Of a stretch of 64,000 nucleotides of DNA, positions 17,426 to 25,872 are shown in pieces. The notes beneath the pieces are model-generated. The model was not told the origin of the DNA and did no database searches. It saw nothing but the letters and a program-made list of their open reading frames with translations. How positions within the stretch are numbered: the stretch's first letter is position 1; every line of letters begins with the position of its first letter. The position numbers were made by a program, and so were the translations under genes. Location of the stretch: assembly GCF_008974245.1 (NCBI RefSeq), contig NZ_BBZI01000010.1, positions 415,332 to 479,331 of the forward strand. Direction: 5' to 3'. The stretch comes from Streptomyces abyssomicinicus (GTDB lineage: Bacteria; Actinomycetota; Actinomycetes; Streptomycetales; Streptomycetaceae).

Positions 17426-19609
17426 TTGCCCAGAGCCCGCCACCGCATCCACCGCGACCCGTACGGCATACCTCACGTGTGGGCCCCCGACGCACTCGCC
17501 CTCGCCCGCGCCCAGGGCGTGGTGACCGCACGTGACCGCGGCTGGCAGATCGAGGTCGAGCGGCACCGGGCACTGGGCAGCTCGGCCTCCTTCCTCGGCC
17601 CCGAGCACCTGTCGTGGGACGTCCTCGCCCGTCGCGCCCGACTGGCCGACACCGCCCGGCGTTGCTACGAGGCACTGGACGAGGGCACCGCGGCCTGGGT
17701 CCGGGCGTATGCCGAGGGTGTGGATTCCGCGTTGCCCGAGGCGGCCCGCCGCGCGCCCGAGTTCGACCACGCCGGTCTGCGCCCGGGCGCCTGGGAGCCC
17801 TGGGTGCCGCTGGCGGTGTGGCTCTCCCACCACCTCCTCTTCGCCGGCTTCCCCGCGAAACTCTGGCGCGATCGTGTCGCTTCGGCGCTCGGGCCCGAAG
17901 CGGTGGCGTCCTTCTCGACCGACGGCCCGGGCACCGCGGGCAGCAACGGCTGGATCCTCACCCCGGAACGCACCACCACGGGCGCGCCCCTGCTCGCCGG
18001 CGACCCCCACCGCTTCATCGAGGCTCCCGGGGTGTACCAGCAGATCCGGCTGGCGTGCCCCGAGTTCGACGTGGTGGGTCTCGCGGTGCCGGGCGTCCCC
18101 GGCATCGCGCACTTCGGCCATGCGGGGCACGTCGCGTGGGCCATCACCAACGCCATGGCGGACTACCAGGACCTCTACCGGGAGCGGCTGCGGCGGATCC
18201 GGCGACCGGACGGGACGACGGCGGTGGAGGCGTGGGGACCGGACGGGTGGGAGCCCGCCGATGTCCGCACCGAGAGCTTCCAGGTCGCCGGGGGTGATCC
18301 GGTGGAGGTCGAGATGGTGGAGACCGCCCGGGGACCGGTCGTGCTCCAGGGGGCGATCCCGGCCGCGGCCGAGGAGGAAGTCACGGCCGCCGGTGCTTCC
18401 GGTGCCGTCCGTGCTGCCGGTTCCGGCACCGGCGTTGACGAGGCGGACGCGAGCGGCCGCGGGACGGCGCTCGCCCTGCGCCTGCCGGCGAGAGTGCTCG
18501 GCTCACTCGGCTTCGACGCCCTGCCCGCCCTGCTGCGGGCCAGGACCGTCGCGGACGTCGACGCGGCGTTGGACGGGTGGGTGGAGCCGGTCAACGTGGT
18601 GATGGCCGCGGACACGTCGGGTGGTCTGCTGCACCGGGTCGCCGGAGCGGTCCCGGTCCGCGCCGACGCCAACCGCCGCGGGCTCGTCGATGCCTGGGAC
18701 CCGGCCACGGCCTGGTCGGGGGAGTGGGAGCCGATGCCGCGTGGTGAGGTGTCCGACGGCCGGGCGGTGATGGCCAACGCCCGGGGTGTCGCCACGCCAC
18801 TGGGGTCGGAGTTCGCTGCCGCGCACCGGGCGCGCCGGATCGCCGAACTCCTGGACTCCCGGCCGCGTTGGTCTCCCGCCGACATCACCGCCGTGCACAC
18901 CGACACCTTCTCGCCGGGTGCGGCGGTGCTGCTCGCGCGGCTGGTCGAGCCGTTGGCCGGGCTGTCGCCGGAGGCCGCGTCACTGCGGCGCGAACTGGAC
19001 GCGTGGGACCGGCACATGGGCGCAGGCTCCCGGGGGGCCGCGGTCTTCGCCGCCTGGCGCGGCGCGCTCGCGCGCCGGCTGGCGGGGGATCCGGCGCTGG
19101 CGGCTCTGGCACCCCGCCCGGACGATCCCGAGATCTTCCTGCCCTGGCTGTCTCTCCTCGGCCGGGTCGGACACGCGCTGGAAGGTCTGACCGTGCCCGG
19201 CGCGCTGCCCGCGGCGGTGGACGTTCCCGCCCACGCGCGGGCGGCCCTCGAGGAGGTGGCCCGCGACGGCGCTCCCGCCGGCTGGGGCGAGACCCATCGT
19301 CTGGCCGCGTGGCAGGCGCTGCCCTCGGTGTCCCCTTCTCCCGGGACGCCCGCTCTGGAGGGGGACCACGACTGTGTGATGTCCTCCTCGAGCGTGCCCG
19401 GACTGACCGATCTGAGCGCCCGCGCCTCCGCCGCGCGCTTCGTGTGGGACCTGGCCCGCAGACAGGACAGCGCCTGGATCGTCCCCCTGGGCGCCTCGGG
19501 ACTCCCCGACGACGCCCACGCCCGCGACCAGCTTCCGCTGTGGCTGCGCGGCGCCCTGGTCCCCGTCGTCACCGACTGGAACGTGCTCACCGAGGAGGAA
19601 TCAGCATGA
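17426..19609 (+). CDS. Penicillin acylase family N-terminal-nucleophile hydrolase in iron-boxed operon
   Basis: A protein of 727 residues. The start is set at TTG 17426 because GAGGAG lies six bases upstream and HRIHRDPYGIPHVWA then begins where family members do. GTG codons at 17375 and 17327 are in-frame alternatives, but none adds a signal peptide. In AGSNGWIL the Ser (about residue 173, bases 17942-17944) is the expected nucleophile exposed by self-cleavage into alpha and beta chains. FGHAGHVAWAITNAMADYQDLY also fits the family. Lack of an export signal suggests a cytosolic enzyme. Relatives act on acyl amides; PvdQ removes a fatty acid from a pyoverdine precursor. Its iron box and siderophore neighbours suggest acyl removal or exchange on a hydroxamate siderophore, which is inference. 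Confidence 0.8.
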   Translation: MPRARHRIHRDPYGIPHVWAPDALALARAQGVVTARDRGWQIEVERHRALGSSASFLGPEHLSWDVLARRARLADTARRCYEALDEGTAAWVRAYAEGVDSALPEAARRAPEFDHAGLRPGAWEPWVPLAVWLSHHLLFAGFPAKLWRDRVASALGPEAVASFSTDGPGTAGSNGWILTPERTTTGAPLLAGDPHRFIEAPGVYQQIRLACPEFDVVGLAVPGVPGIAHFGHAGHVAWAITNAMADYQDLYRERLRRIRRPDGTTAVEAWGPDGWEPADVRTESFQVAGGDPVEVEMVETARGPVVLQGAIPAAAEEEVTAAGASGAVRAAGSGTGVDEADASGRGTALALRLPARVLGSLGFDALPALLRARTVADVDAALDGWVEPVNVVMAADTSGGLLHRVAGAVPVRADANRRGLVDAWDPATAWSGEWEPMPRGEVSDGRAVMANARGVATPLGSEFAAAHRARRIAELLDSRPRWSPADITAVHTDTFSPGAAVLLARLVEPLAGLSPEAASLRRELDAWDRHMGAGSRGAAVFAAWRGALARRLAGDPALAALAPRPDDPEIFLPWLSLLGRVGHALEGLTVPGALPAAVDVPAHARAALEEVARDGAPAGWGETHRLAAWQALPSVSPSPGTPALEGDHDCVMSSSSVPGLTDLSARASAARFVWDLARRQDSAWIVPLGASGLPDDAHARDQLPLWLRGALVPVVTDWNVLTEEESA

Positions 19610-20253
19610 CGGAGCCCACCGCACCCCCGACGCCCCGGGAGTCCCGGGCGGCCCAGGAATCCGCGGCGCCCGAGGAATCCGCGGCGCCCCACGGGCCCGC
19701 CCCCGCGCACGTCTGCCGGGTGCCCGGCTTCGGCACCGTCGGCTTCCGTGTCCTCGACCCGGAGCACGACGCCGCGACCGTCCACCGCTGGGTGGACGAC
19801 GAGCGGGCCCGGTTCTGGGGCATGGTCGGACACACGGTCGAACGGGTGCGCGACATCTACGCGTTCGTGGACTCCCTGGAGACCCACCACGCCTACCTGA
19901 TCGAGCACGACGGCCGCCCGGCGGGACTGCTGCAGACCTATGAGCCCGAGCACGATCCGCTGGGGGAGCACTACCCGGTACGCCCCGGCGACTTCGGCAT
20001 CCATTTCCTCTTCGCGCCCCCCGGGACCGCTCCGCGCAGCGGCCACGGAGGCGCCCTGTTCGGGGCCGTTCTCGACTTCGTCTGGTCCGACCCCGCCCAT
20101 CTGCGGGTGGTGGCCGAGCCCGACGTCCGCAACGACAGATCCCGCCGGCGGCTGCGCCTGGCAGGGTTCACGGAAGGCACCGAGGTCGCTCTGGACCACA
20201 AGCGGGCCTGCCTGTATTTCCTCGAACGCGACCACGACGTCGCCCGGGGGTGA
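19606..20253 (+). CDS. Second IucB/MbtK-like GNAT acyltransferase of the siderophore locus
   Basis: A protein of 215 residues beginning at ATG 19606, overlapping the acylase stop (ATGA) behind GAGGAGGA. A low-complexity N-terminus (ESAAPEESAAPHGPAP) precedes a domain like that of DesC: RWVDDERARFWGMVG, AGLLQTYEPEHDPL, RPGDFGIHFLFAPP and VVAEPDVRNDRSRRRLRLAGF. This subfamily acylates N-hydroxylated amines of siderophores, as do IucB and MbtK. It is translationally coupled to the acylase and so shares its iron box. With DesC on the other strand it may supply a second acyl type, for example acetyl versus succinyl or a longer chain. The substrate assignment is inference. Confidence 0.82.
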   Translation: MTEPTAPPTPRESRAAQESAAPEESAAPHGPAPAHVCRVPGFGTVGFRVLDPEHDAATVHRWVDDERARFWGMVGHTVERVRDIYAFVDSLETHHAYLIEHDGRPAGLLQTYEPEHDPLGEHYPVRPGDFGIHFLFAPPGTAPRSGHGGALFGAVLDFVWSDPAHLRVVAEPDVRNDRSRRRLRLAGFTEGTEVALDHKRACLYFLERDHDVARG

Positions 20254-20274
20254 CGGCCAAGTTCCCCTTTGCCC

Positions 20275-21756
20275 TCATGCCGTGTCGGCGTCCGCCTCCG
20301 CGGCGGCGAGGACTTCCGAGGCGAGGTCGCGGAGCGTGACGTGAAGGGGATCGGGGTAGCGGATGGTGATGGTGAGGTTGCTGATCCGGACCAGGGCGTC
20401 ATCGTCGTTGATCGCGGCCTCGTCTCCCAGCTCTTCCCGGTGGTATTCCGCGTCGAACTCGAACCGCTCGTACTGGCTTCGGAATGTTTTCACGGCTTGA
20501 GCGGTGTTGCCGTGCCGCACGATGTTCACGCTCAGCGAGTCGCCGGAGTAGTCGGTGTGCCATTCGCAGTGATTGACCGCTTCCGTGCTCACGGTCGCGC
20601 CCGGGACCGGGCCGACGAGCATTTCCTCGCCGATTCTGGCCTCGTTGAGCAGGTCCGACTCGCACACCTTGGGAGCACTGCCGAACCGGTTGGGTGTGGG
20701 GCTGTTGGTCGGCGCGGCCCGGTGGTCCGTCGGCTTGGTGGGGCTGTTGATGTACATCCCCAGCCCCACGCCTGCGGCCAGCAGCACCACCCCCGCGGCG
20801 ATGCCGGCGGCCCGGGCCCGGCCCCGCGGGGCCGGCGGCGGAACCGCGCCCCGGGCCGCGGATCCGGTGGGCAGTGGGGTGGTCGCGGCAGCCGCGCGGT
20901 GCAGCAGACGGGTGGTGGCCTGCGAAGCCGGGCGCCCGGCGGCCATCGCCTCCAGATGACTCCGCGCGCTCCACACGTCCGGGCGCTCCGCGGGGTCACG
21001 GCTCATCAGACCCAGGATCAGAGGTGCCAGCTGACCCGCCCGTTCCGCCGGCTCCGGGTCACGGGAGAGGACGGCGGCGATGGTGCCGGCCACGTCCCCG
21101 GTGTCGTACGCGTGCCGTCCCTCCACCGCGTAGTACAGCGTCGCTCCCAGGGACCACAGGTCCGACTCCGGTCCGGAGACGCCCCCCGACAGGCGCTCCG
21201 GTGCCAGATAGCCGACTGTCCCGACCACCAGGCCCGCCTCGGTCACCGGCCGGGTGACGCCCGCGACGACCGCGATGCCGAAGTCCGTCAGCACCGGCCG
21301 GCCCTCCGCGTCGAGCAGGACGTTCTGCGGCTTCACATCCCGGTGCAGCACCCCTTGTGCGTGTGCCGTTGCCAGCGCCTCCAGCAGCCGCAGCCCGAGG
21401 GAAGCCGTCCGCTGCGGCGCCAACGGCCCGGCCCGCGTCACTTCCTCCGCCAGGGAACGTCCGGCCACCAGCCGCATCACGAGCCACGGCCGGCCGTCCT
21501 CCTCGACCACGTCGTACACCGACACGATCCCGGGATGCTCCAGCCGGGCCGCCGCCCGCGCCTCCGCGATCACCCGCTCCCGCTGCCGCTCCAACTCCAC
21601 CGGACCCAGGTCCTCGGCCAGGCGAAGTTCCTTGATCGCCACCGCGCGCTTGAGTTTCCGGTCGTAACCGCGCCACACCGTGCCCATGCCGCCCGAAGCG
21701 ATCGGCTCCGCGTCCAGCGCGTAACGGCCGTCGGCGAGTTCCCGGTTCCCGGTCAT
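20275..21756 (-). CDS. Membrane Ser/Thr protein kinase with DUF3558-like extracellular domain
   Basis: A protein of 493 residues. The kinase domain (about 1-265) has the glycine loop IASGGMGTVW, the Lys in AVAIKEL, the catalytic HRDVKPQN, DFGIAV, and VGTVGYLAPERL. A proline-rich linker leads to one transmembrane helix (about 320-345, AAGIAAGVVLLAAGVGLGMYI region). An external domain of about 140 residues follows with a Cys in KVCESDLL and another in NHCEWH. That pair is reminiscent of DUF3558, a domain otherwise found in lipoproteins. No PASTA repeats are present. The ligand and targets are unknown. It is convergent with the siderophore GNAT and separated from the MFS gene on its right by about 290 bases. 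Confidence 0.88.
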   Translation of the reverse strand: MTGNRELADGRYALDAEPIASGGMGTVWRGYDRKLKRAVAIKELRLAEDLGPVELERQRERVIAEARAAARLEHPGIVSVYDVVEEDGRPWLVMRLVAGRSLAEEVTRAGPLAPQRTASLGLRLLEALATAHAQGVLHRDVKPQNVLLDAEGRPVLTDFGIAVVAGVTRPVTEAGLVVGTVGYLAPERLSGGVSGPESDLWSLGATLYYAVEGRHAYDTGDVAGTIAAVLSRDPEPAERAGQLAPLILGLMSRDPAERPDVWSARSHLEAMAAGRPASQATTRLLHRAAAATTPLPTGSAARGAVPPPAPRGRARAAGIAAGVVLLAAGVGLGMYINSPTKPTDHRAAPTNSPTPNRFGSAPKVCESDLLNEARIGEEMLVGPVPGATVSTEAVNHCEWHTDYSGDSLSVNIVRHGNTAQAVKTFRSQYERFEFDAEYHREELGDEAAINDDDALVRISNLTITIRYPDPLHVTLRDLASEVLAAAEADADTA

Positions 21757-22048
21757 GATCGGGAGGATAGCGGGAACATCCGACCGGCGAACAAGGGAGT
21801 GGGCAAGCAACTGGCAGTCAGCCAATCGCAGTTGGACTCCCGGCGGCGGAAGGCCGACCGAGGAGCCGTGCCGTCCGATCGCGAGGCCTGCCCCTCTCGG
21901 ACAAGGTGGGACCGATGTTCTTCCCGGGCTGCGATGACGTGGAGCCCGGAGCAAGCAGTCGTCGAGGTTCCTCCGGCCGGTCACCGCTCGGGTGGGCAGC
22001 CGGACATGGTGGTCGGCCCACGGGCCCGACACCGCAGGGACTGTCGGT
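21757..22048. other. Intergenic stretch without a supported gene
   Basis: This 292-base stretch lies between the 5' end of the kinase gene and the 3' end of the MFS gene, both on the minus strand. No reading frame resembles a known family. It presumably holds the kinase promoter; no motif could be assigned. Confidence 0.5.
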
Positions 22049-23335
22049 TCACGCCTCGGTGGCGGATGCCGCTGATCCCCCGCGCGGTGGCGGCGAGGTG
22101 GCGGCCGGCAGCTCTCGCAGCGCGCGGACGGGGGAACAGAAGACGGGGAGGAACGCGCCCGCCATGCACAACGCACCCGCCCACACCGCCGCGCGCAGGC
22201 CTGCCGCCTGGCCGACAAGGCCACCGAGGGCGGCGCCGACGGCCAGGGCGCCGGTGAGCAGGAAGCGGAAGGTGGCGTTCATGCGGCCGAGCAGCGGGTC
22301 CTGGGTCAAGTGCTGGCGCAGGGAGACGCCGAGGACGTTGTCGATACCGGCCTTGGTCATGGCCGCGAGCCACCCGGCACCGGCCACCCACAGCCATGGC
22401 CCGTCGCCGATCAGCGCGATGGCGAGTGCGGCGGGTGCGCCCCAGAGCCCGGTCAACCCCAGGGCGCGGCCGTGGCCCAGGCGGGCGGCGAGGTAGCGGG
22501 CGAGGGCGGCGCCGAGCAGGATGCCCACGCCGCCGACCGCCCAGTACGCGCCCAACGCCCCGGCGGACAGGTGCAGTTCACGGACGAACAGCACCGGCAG
22601 CATGGCGTTGGTCATCTGCGCGCCGAGGTTGGTGAGGGTCGCCGTGAGTGCCAGCGCGCGCAGCTCGCGGCTGCCCAGCACGTGCCGCAGCCCTTCCGCC
22701 ATCTCGGTCCGCAGCCGTCGCCCTCCTGCCGGTACCACGGCAGGAGGGCGAAGCCCGCCGATGCCCGTGAGGCCGGCCGCCGAGGCCAGGTAGGCGACGG
22801 CCCCGCCGAGGATCGCGAGGGGAGCGGTGAAGGCCTGGACCAGGAAGCCGCCGGCGCCGCGGCCGGCGATGTTGGCGCCGGCCATCAGGCCGACGAGAGC
22901 GGTGTTCGCCGGCACCAGGCGCTCGCGGCCCACCAGTTCGGGCAGGACGCTCTGCGAGCCGACGTCGAAGAACACCGTGGCGCAGCCGTTCAGCAGCACC
23001 ACCGTGTAGAGCTGCGGCAGCGACAGCACATCCAGCCACCAGGCAACGGGAACTGAGGCGAACAGCGCGGCGCGGGCGGCGTCGGCGGCCACCAGTACCC
23101 GGCGAGCGGGCAGACGGTCCACCCAGGCACCCGCCGGCAGGCCGACGAGCAGGAAGGCGGCGGTGGACAGCGCGGCCAGCGCCCCGGCCTGGCCGGGTCC
23201 GGCACCGAGGGTGGTGACGGCGAGCAGCGGGATCGCGACGTAGCCGACATTGCTGCCGAGGTGGCTGAGGGCACCCGCGGCGAAGAGCACACGGAAGTCG
23301 CGCAGCCGCCACGGTGAGGAGGACGCTTCGGTCAT
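22049..23335 (-). CDS. MFS transporter (MFS_3 / enterobactin-exporter-like)
   Basis: A protein of 428 residues with about 12 hydrophobic segments. DFRVLFAAGALSHLGSNVGYVAIPLLAVTTLG and the loop GAWVDRLPARRVLVAADAARA match the MFS_3 branch, which includes EntS and many macrolide or unknown exporters. The start is at ATG 23335; an in-frame upstream Met exists but lacks support. The gene is divergent from an ArsR-type regulator with only about 55 bases between them. That arrangement makes the regulator the likely controller of this pump. The substrate is unknown; it is close to, but not in, the siderophore locus. Confidence 0.82.
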   Translation of the reverse strand: MTEASSSPWRLRDFRVLFAAGALSHLGSNVGYVAIPLLAVTTLGAGPGQAGALAALSTAAFLLVGLPAGAWVDRLPARRVLVAADAARAALFASVPVAWWLDVLSLPQLYTVVLLNGCATVFFDVGSQSVLPELVGRERLVPANTALVGLMAGANIAGRGAGGFLVQAFTAPLAILGGAVAYLASAAGLTGIGGLRPPAVVPAGGRRLRTEMAEGLRHVLGSRELRALALTATLTNLGAQMTNAMLPVLFVRELHLSAGALGAYWAVGGVGILLGAALARYLAARLGHGRALGLTGLWGAPAALAIALIGDGPWLWVAGAGWLAAMTKAGIDNVLGVSLRQHLTQDPLLGRMNATFRFLLTGALAVGAALGGLVGQAAGLRAAVWAGALCMAGAFLPVFCSPVRALRELPAATSPPPRGGSAASATEA

Positions 23336-23390
23336 GCCCGTACCGTGCGGGACCACCCGGCCCTCCCCCTACTGATTTACCCTCAGCTGA

Positions 23391-24401
23391 ATGATCGATA
23401 TAGAACTCGGCCTGGAGGACATGGCCCGTACCCGCTTCGCGATCTCCCCGCTGTGGGAGGTGGTGGCCAGCGTCCGGGTGCTCAAGGGCGCGGACGAACA
23501 CGGCCTGCACCGCACCTGGGCCGAACAGGTCCGCCCACGGCTGGCGGCGGCGGACCTCGACCTGAGGCCGTTGTCCGACCTCGTTCCGGTGCCCGCGCGC
23601 TCCCCCTGGGGCGGCCGCGTTCCGGGCTTCATCTGCCCGCCGCCCACGACGCCGATGCCGTCACTGGACATGGAGCTGGCCACCCTCCGGGCCACGCCGC
23701 CGGCGCTCCTGCACACGGCGGCCGGGGTGCCGCCCGAGCGGATGGCCGCGCTGCGCGCGGACCCGGCAGCCGAGCTCGGGCGACTGGCCGACGTGCTGCA
23801 GGCGTACTGGGAGCTGTCTCTGGCGCCGTACTGGCCCCGGATCCTCACCCTGCTGGAGGACGACATCCGCTACCGGGCAGGCCGACTGGTCGACGGCGGC
23901 GCCCAGCATCTGTTCGCGGACCTCGACCCACAGGTCACCTGGGCCGGAGGCACTCTGCGCCTGGAGCATCGCACCGTCCGCGGGGCGCGCCGACTCGGCG
24001 GCCGGGGTCTGCTGCTGGTGCCGTCCGCCTTCGTGTGGCCGCGCGTGTTCTCCGTGCTCAACGAGCCATGGCAACCATCGCTGCGCTATCCGCCACGCGC
24101 CGTCGGCACGCTGTGGCAGACACGGCCCGTTACGGTGTCCGACGCCCTGGCAGGGGTGCTGGGCCGCTCCCGCGCAACCCTCCTGACCGAGCTGACCGCC
24201 CCCGCCTCGACCACGACCCTCGCCCGCCGGACCGGGCTGACTCCCGGCGGCGTCTCCCAGCACCTGACGGCCCTGCGCACCGCCGGTCTGGTCAGCGCCC
24301 ACCGTGCGGGCAGAGAGGTGCTGTACGCACGCACCCGGCCCGGACAGATCCTCGTGGAAGCCGCCGGCGCAGGATCACCGCCGCCCACCGACCGAGCGTG
24401 A
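23391..24401 (+). CDS. ArsR-type helix-turn-helix regulator with DUF5937-like domain
   Basis: A protein of 336 residues. The N-terminal three quarters (starting MIDIELGLEDMARTRFAISPLWEV) matches the effector domain found in a large Streptomyces family of regulators. The C-terminal 70 residues carry a winged helix: TTLARRTGLTPGGVSQHLTALRTAGLVSAHRAGREVLYAR. No metal-binding cysteine motif of classical ArsR is seen, so the signal is probably not a metal. It is divergent from the MFS pump and likely regulates it and itself. The ATG is only about 20 bases from a TGATTTACCCTCAGCTGA stretch that could hold part of an operator. Confidence 0.82.
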   Translation: MIDIELGLEDMARTRFAISPLWEVVASVRVLKGADEHGLHRTWAEQVRPRLAAADLDLRPLSDLVPVPARSPWGGRVPGFICPPPTTPMPSLDMELATLRATPPALLHTAAGVPPERMAALRADPAAELGRLADVLQAYWELSLAPYWPRILTLLEDDIRYRAGRLVDGGAQHLFADLDPQVTWAGGTLRLEHRTVRGARRLGGRGLLLVPSAFVWPRVFSVLNEPWQPSLRYPPRAVGTLWQTRPVTVSDALAGVLGRSRATLLTELTAPASTTTLARRTGLTPGGVSQHLTALRTAGLVSAHRAGREVLYARTRPGQILVEAAGAGSPPPTDRA

Positions 24402-24537
24402 AGCCCTCTCCCGCACGAACGGGCCCCGTACGAACGGGCCCCGCACGATCGTGTCCCGTGCGCGCGGCGGCCGTTGCCGCGGAAGCACACCTCGCCCAGG
24501 CCTCGGCCGCGACCCCGCAGCCGGCCGGCCGGACCAC

Positions 24538-24948
24538 TCACTCCACGAGACGGCGTCTCCACCAGGGATCCGTGCGTGGTGCGAACGGATCCGGCAGGGT
24601 CCCCGCGAGGAAGCGGTCGTCCAGAGGAGCGACGGCTCCGAGGAGTTCACGGCTCTCCTTGCGCCTCATGGCCGATGCCGCGCCCTGCAGGAGGGTTCTC
24701 GCGTGTCCGTCCCTCCAAAGGGTGGTTCCCCGCCCGTGGTTGGGCCCATGCTCCGGCCATGGGTGAAGCGCCAGGAACCATGCCCGGAAGGCGTGCGCGA
24801 CGTGACCGGGAGGCAACCGGTACCGGATCTCGAACTGTGCGATCTGCCGGTTCGTCGCAGCGGACAGACCAGGGATGACCTGCCGGCTCCCGGCGTTCCC
24901 CCGACAGGGACGTCCGGTTCCGATCCCGCCCGGTGAGCGGCGGGGCAT
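24538..24948 (-). CDS. Hypothetical protein, 136 residues
   Basis: Not recognised. The ATG at 24948 has GGAAG about seven bases upstream. The sequence is basic and contains NRQIAQFEIRYRLPPGHVAHAFRAWFLALHPWPEHGPN and a Trp/Arg-rich C-terminus (PWWRRRLVE). No signal peptide, membrane segment or cysteine motif is visible. Codon third positions are G/C-rich in this frame, supporting real coding. It is convergent with the ArsR-type gene and divergent from the lipoprotein gene at 25124. Confidence 0.5.
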   Translation of the reverse strand: MPRRSPGGIGTGRPCRGNAGSRQVIPGLSAATNRQIAQFEIRYRLPPGHVAHAFRAWFLALHPWPEHGPNHGRGTTLWRDGHARTLLQGAASAMRRKESRELLGAVAPLDDRFLAGTLPDPFAPRTDPWWRRRLVE

Positions 24949-25123
24949 GAGCACTTCCAGCTGGGAGGACGAGTGAACGTCCCGACGGTAGACGGGGATC
25001 GGCCCGAACAGCAAGGCCGCCGCTCCCGTGGGGCGCCCGGGGTGGTGGCCGACGACCCCGCTCGGGGGCACCACACACACGGAGACGGCCCGACGTAGGA
25101 TGACTACCCAAGGGGGCATGATC

Positions 25124-25768
25124 ATGAGAACTTATCGGTGGTGCGTGGCGACCGCGGCGGCACTGCTGCTGACCGGTTGCTCCGACGGCGAGAGCAACAG
25201 CACAGTCGGCAAGGCCGCGCCGCTCACCCAGGAACAGGTCCGAAGGACGCTGCCGGACAACGAGGTCATGGCGGGCTGGAAGCAGTCCGTTCGGCCCATG
25301 GCAGTCGAGATGGACAAGCTCTACCGCTCGCAGGCCTGCCCCATCAAGGGCAACGCGGGCTGCGAGGACGCCCGCTTCTTCGGCGCCGCGACCTTCGAGC
25401 GCAAGGACCCCTTCGCCTCCGTCACCTTCCAGATCGTCGCCTACGACAGCGAACAGGCCGCCGAGGACGCCTACGCCGTGCTCTGGGACGGCTTCTACGG
25501 CAACCAGGCGGGCCAAAAGGCCAAGATGCTCGAGCTCGGCCCGATCGGTGACGAGCACGAAGCCCGGCTCGGGACCTCCGGCTTCAACGGCGAGCCCGGC
25601 GCCGTCACCCAGACCAGGGTCGGCACGACGCTGCTGTGGAGCATGGAGTCTGCCGCGCACAAGGGCGACATCGACGCCGACAGCGTCCGGGACCTGGCCA
25701 CGATGCTCGCCCAGCGGTCCCAGCAGGCCCAGAACGGAGACGAACCCTCCGCCACGCTCGGCGACTGA
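25124..25768 (+). CDS. Hypothetical lipoprotein
   Basis: A protein of 214 residues. MRTYRWCVATAAALLLTGCSDGE is a lipoprotein signal with the lipobox LLTGC, so Cys at about residue 19 should be lipidated. The start is ATG 25124 (AAGGGGG well placed); ATG 25118 is an alternative two codons earlier. The mature part has QVRRTLPDNEVMAGWKQSVRP, a Cys pair (QACPIKGNAGCEDA) and an AYDSEQAAEDAYAVLWDGFY segment. This pattern is common in Streptomyces lipoproteins of unknown function. It is expected on the outer face of the membrane. No pathway can be assigned. Confidence 0.75.
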   Translation: MRTYRWCVATAAALLLTGCSDGESNSTVGKAAPLTQEQVRRTLPDNEVMAGWKQSVRPMAVEMDKLYRSQACPIKGNAGCEDARFFGAATFERKDPFASVTFQIVAYDSEQAAEDAYAVLWDGFYGNQAGQKAKMLELGPIGDEHEARLGTSGFNGEPGAVTQTRVGTTLLWSMESAAHKGDIDADSVRDLATMLAQRSQQAQNGDEPSATLGD

Positions 25769-25872
25769 CCCCACGCCCGCACCGGAACCACACTGCGCGG
25801 CTCGTCCATCCCTCGTCGACCGGGCCGATCGGGCGGCGGGCGGAGCGAACCTCGGCAGGCAGAACGGCCGGC

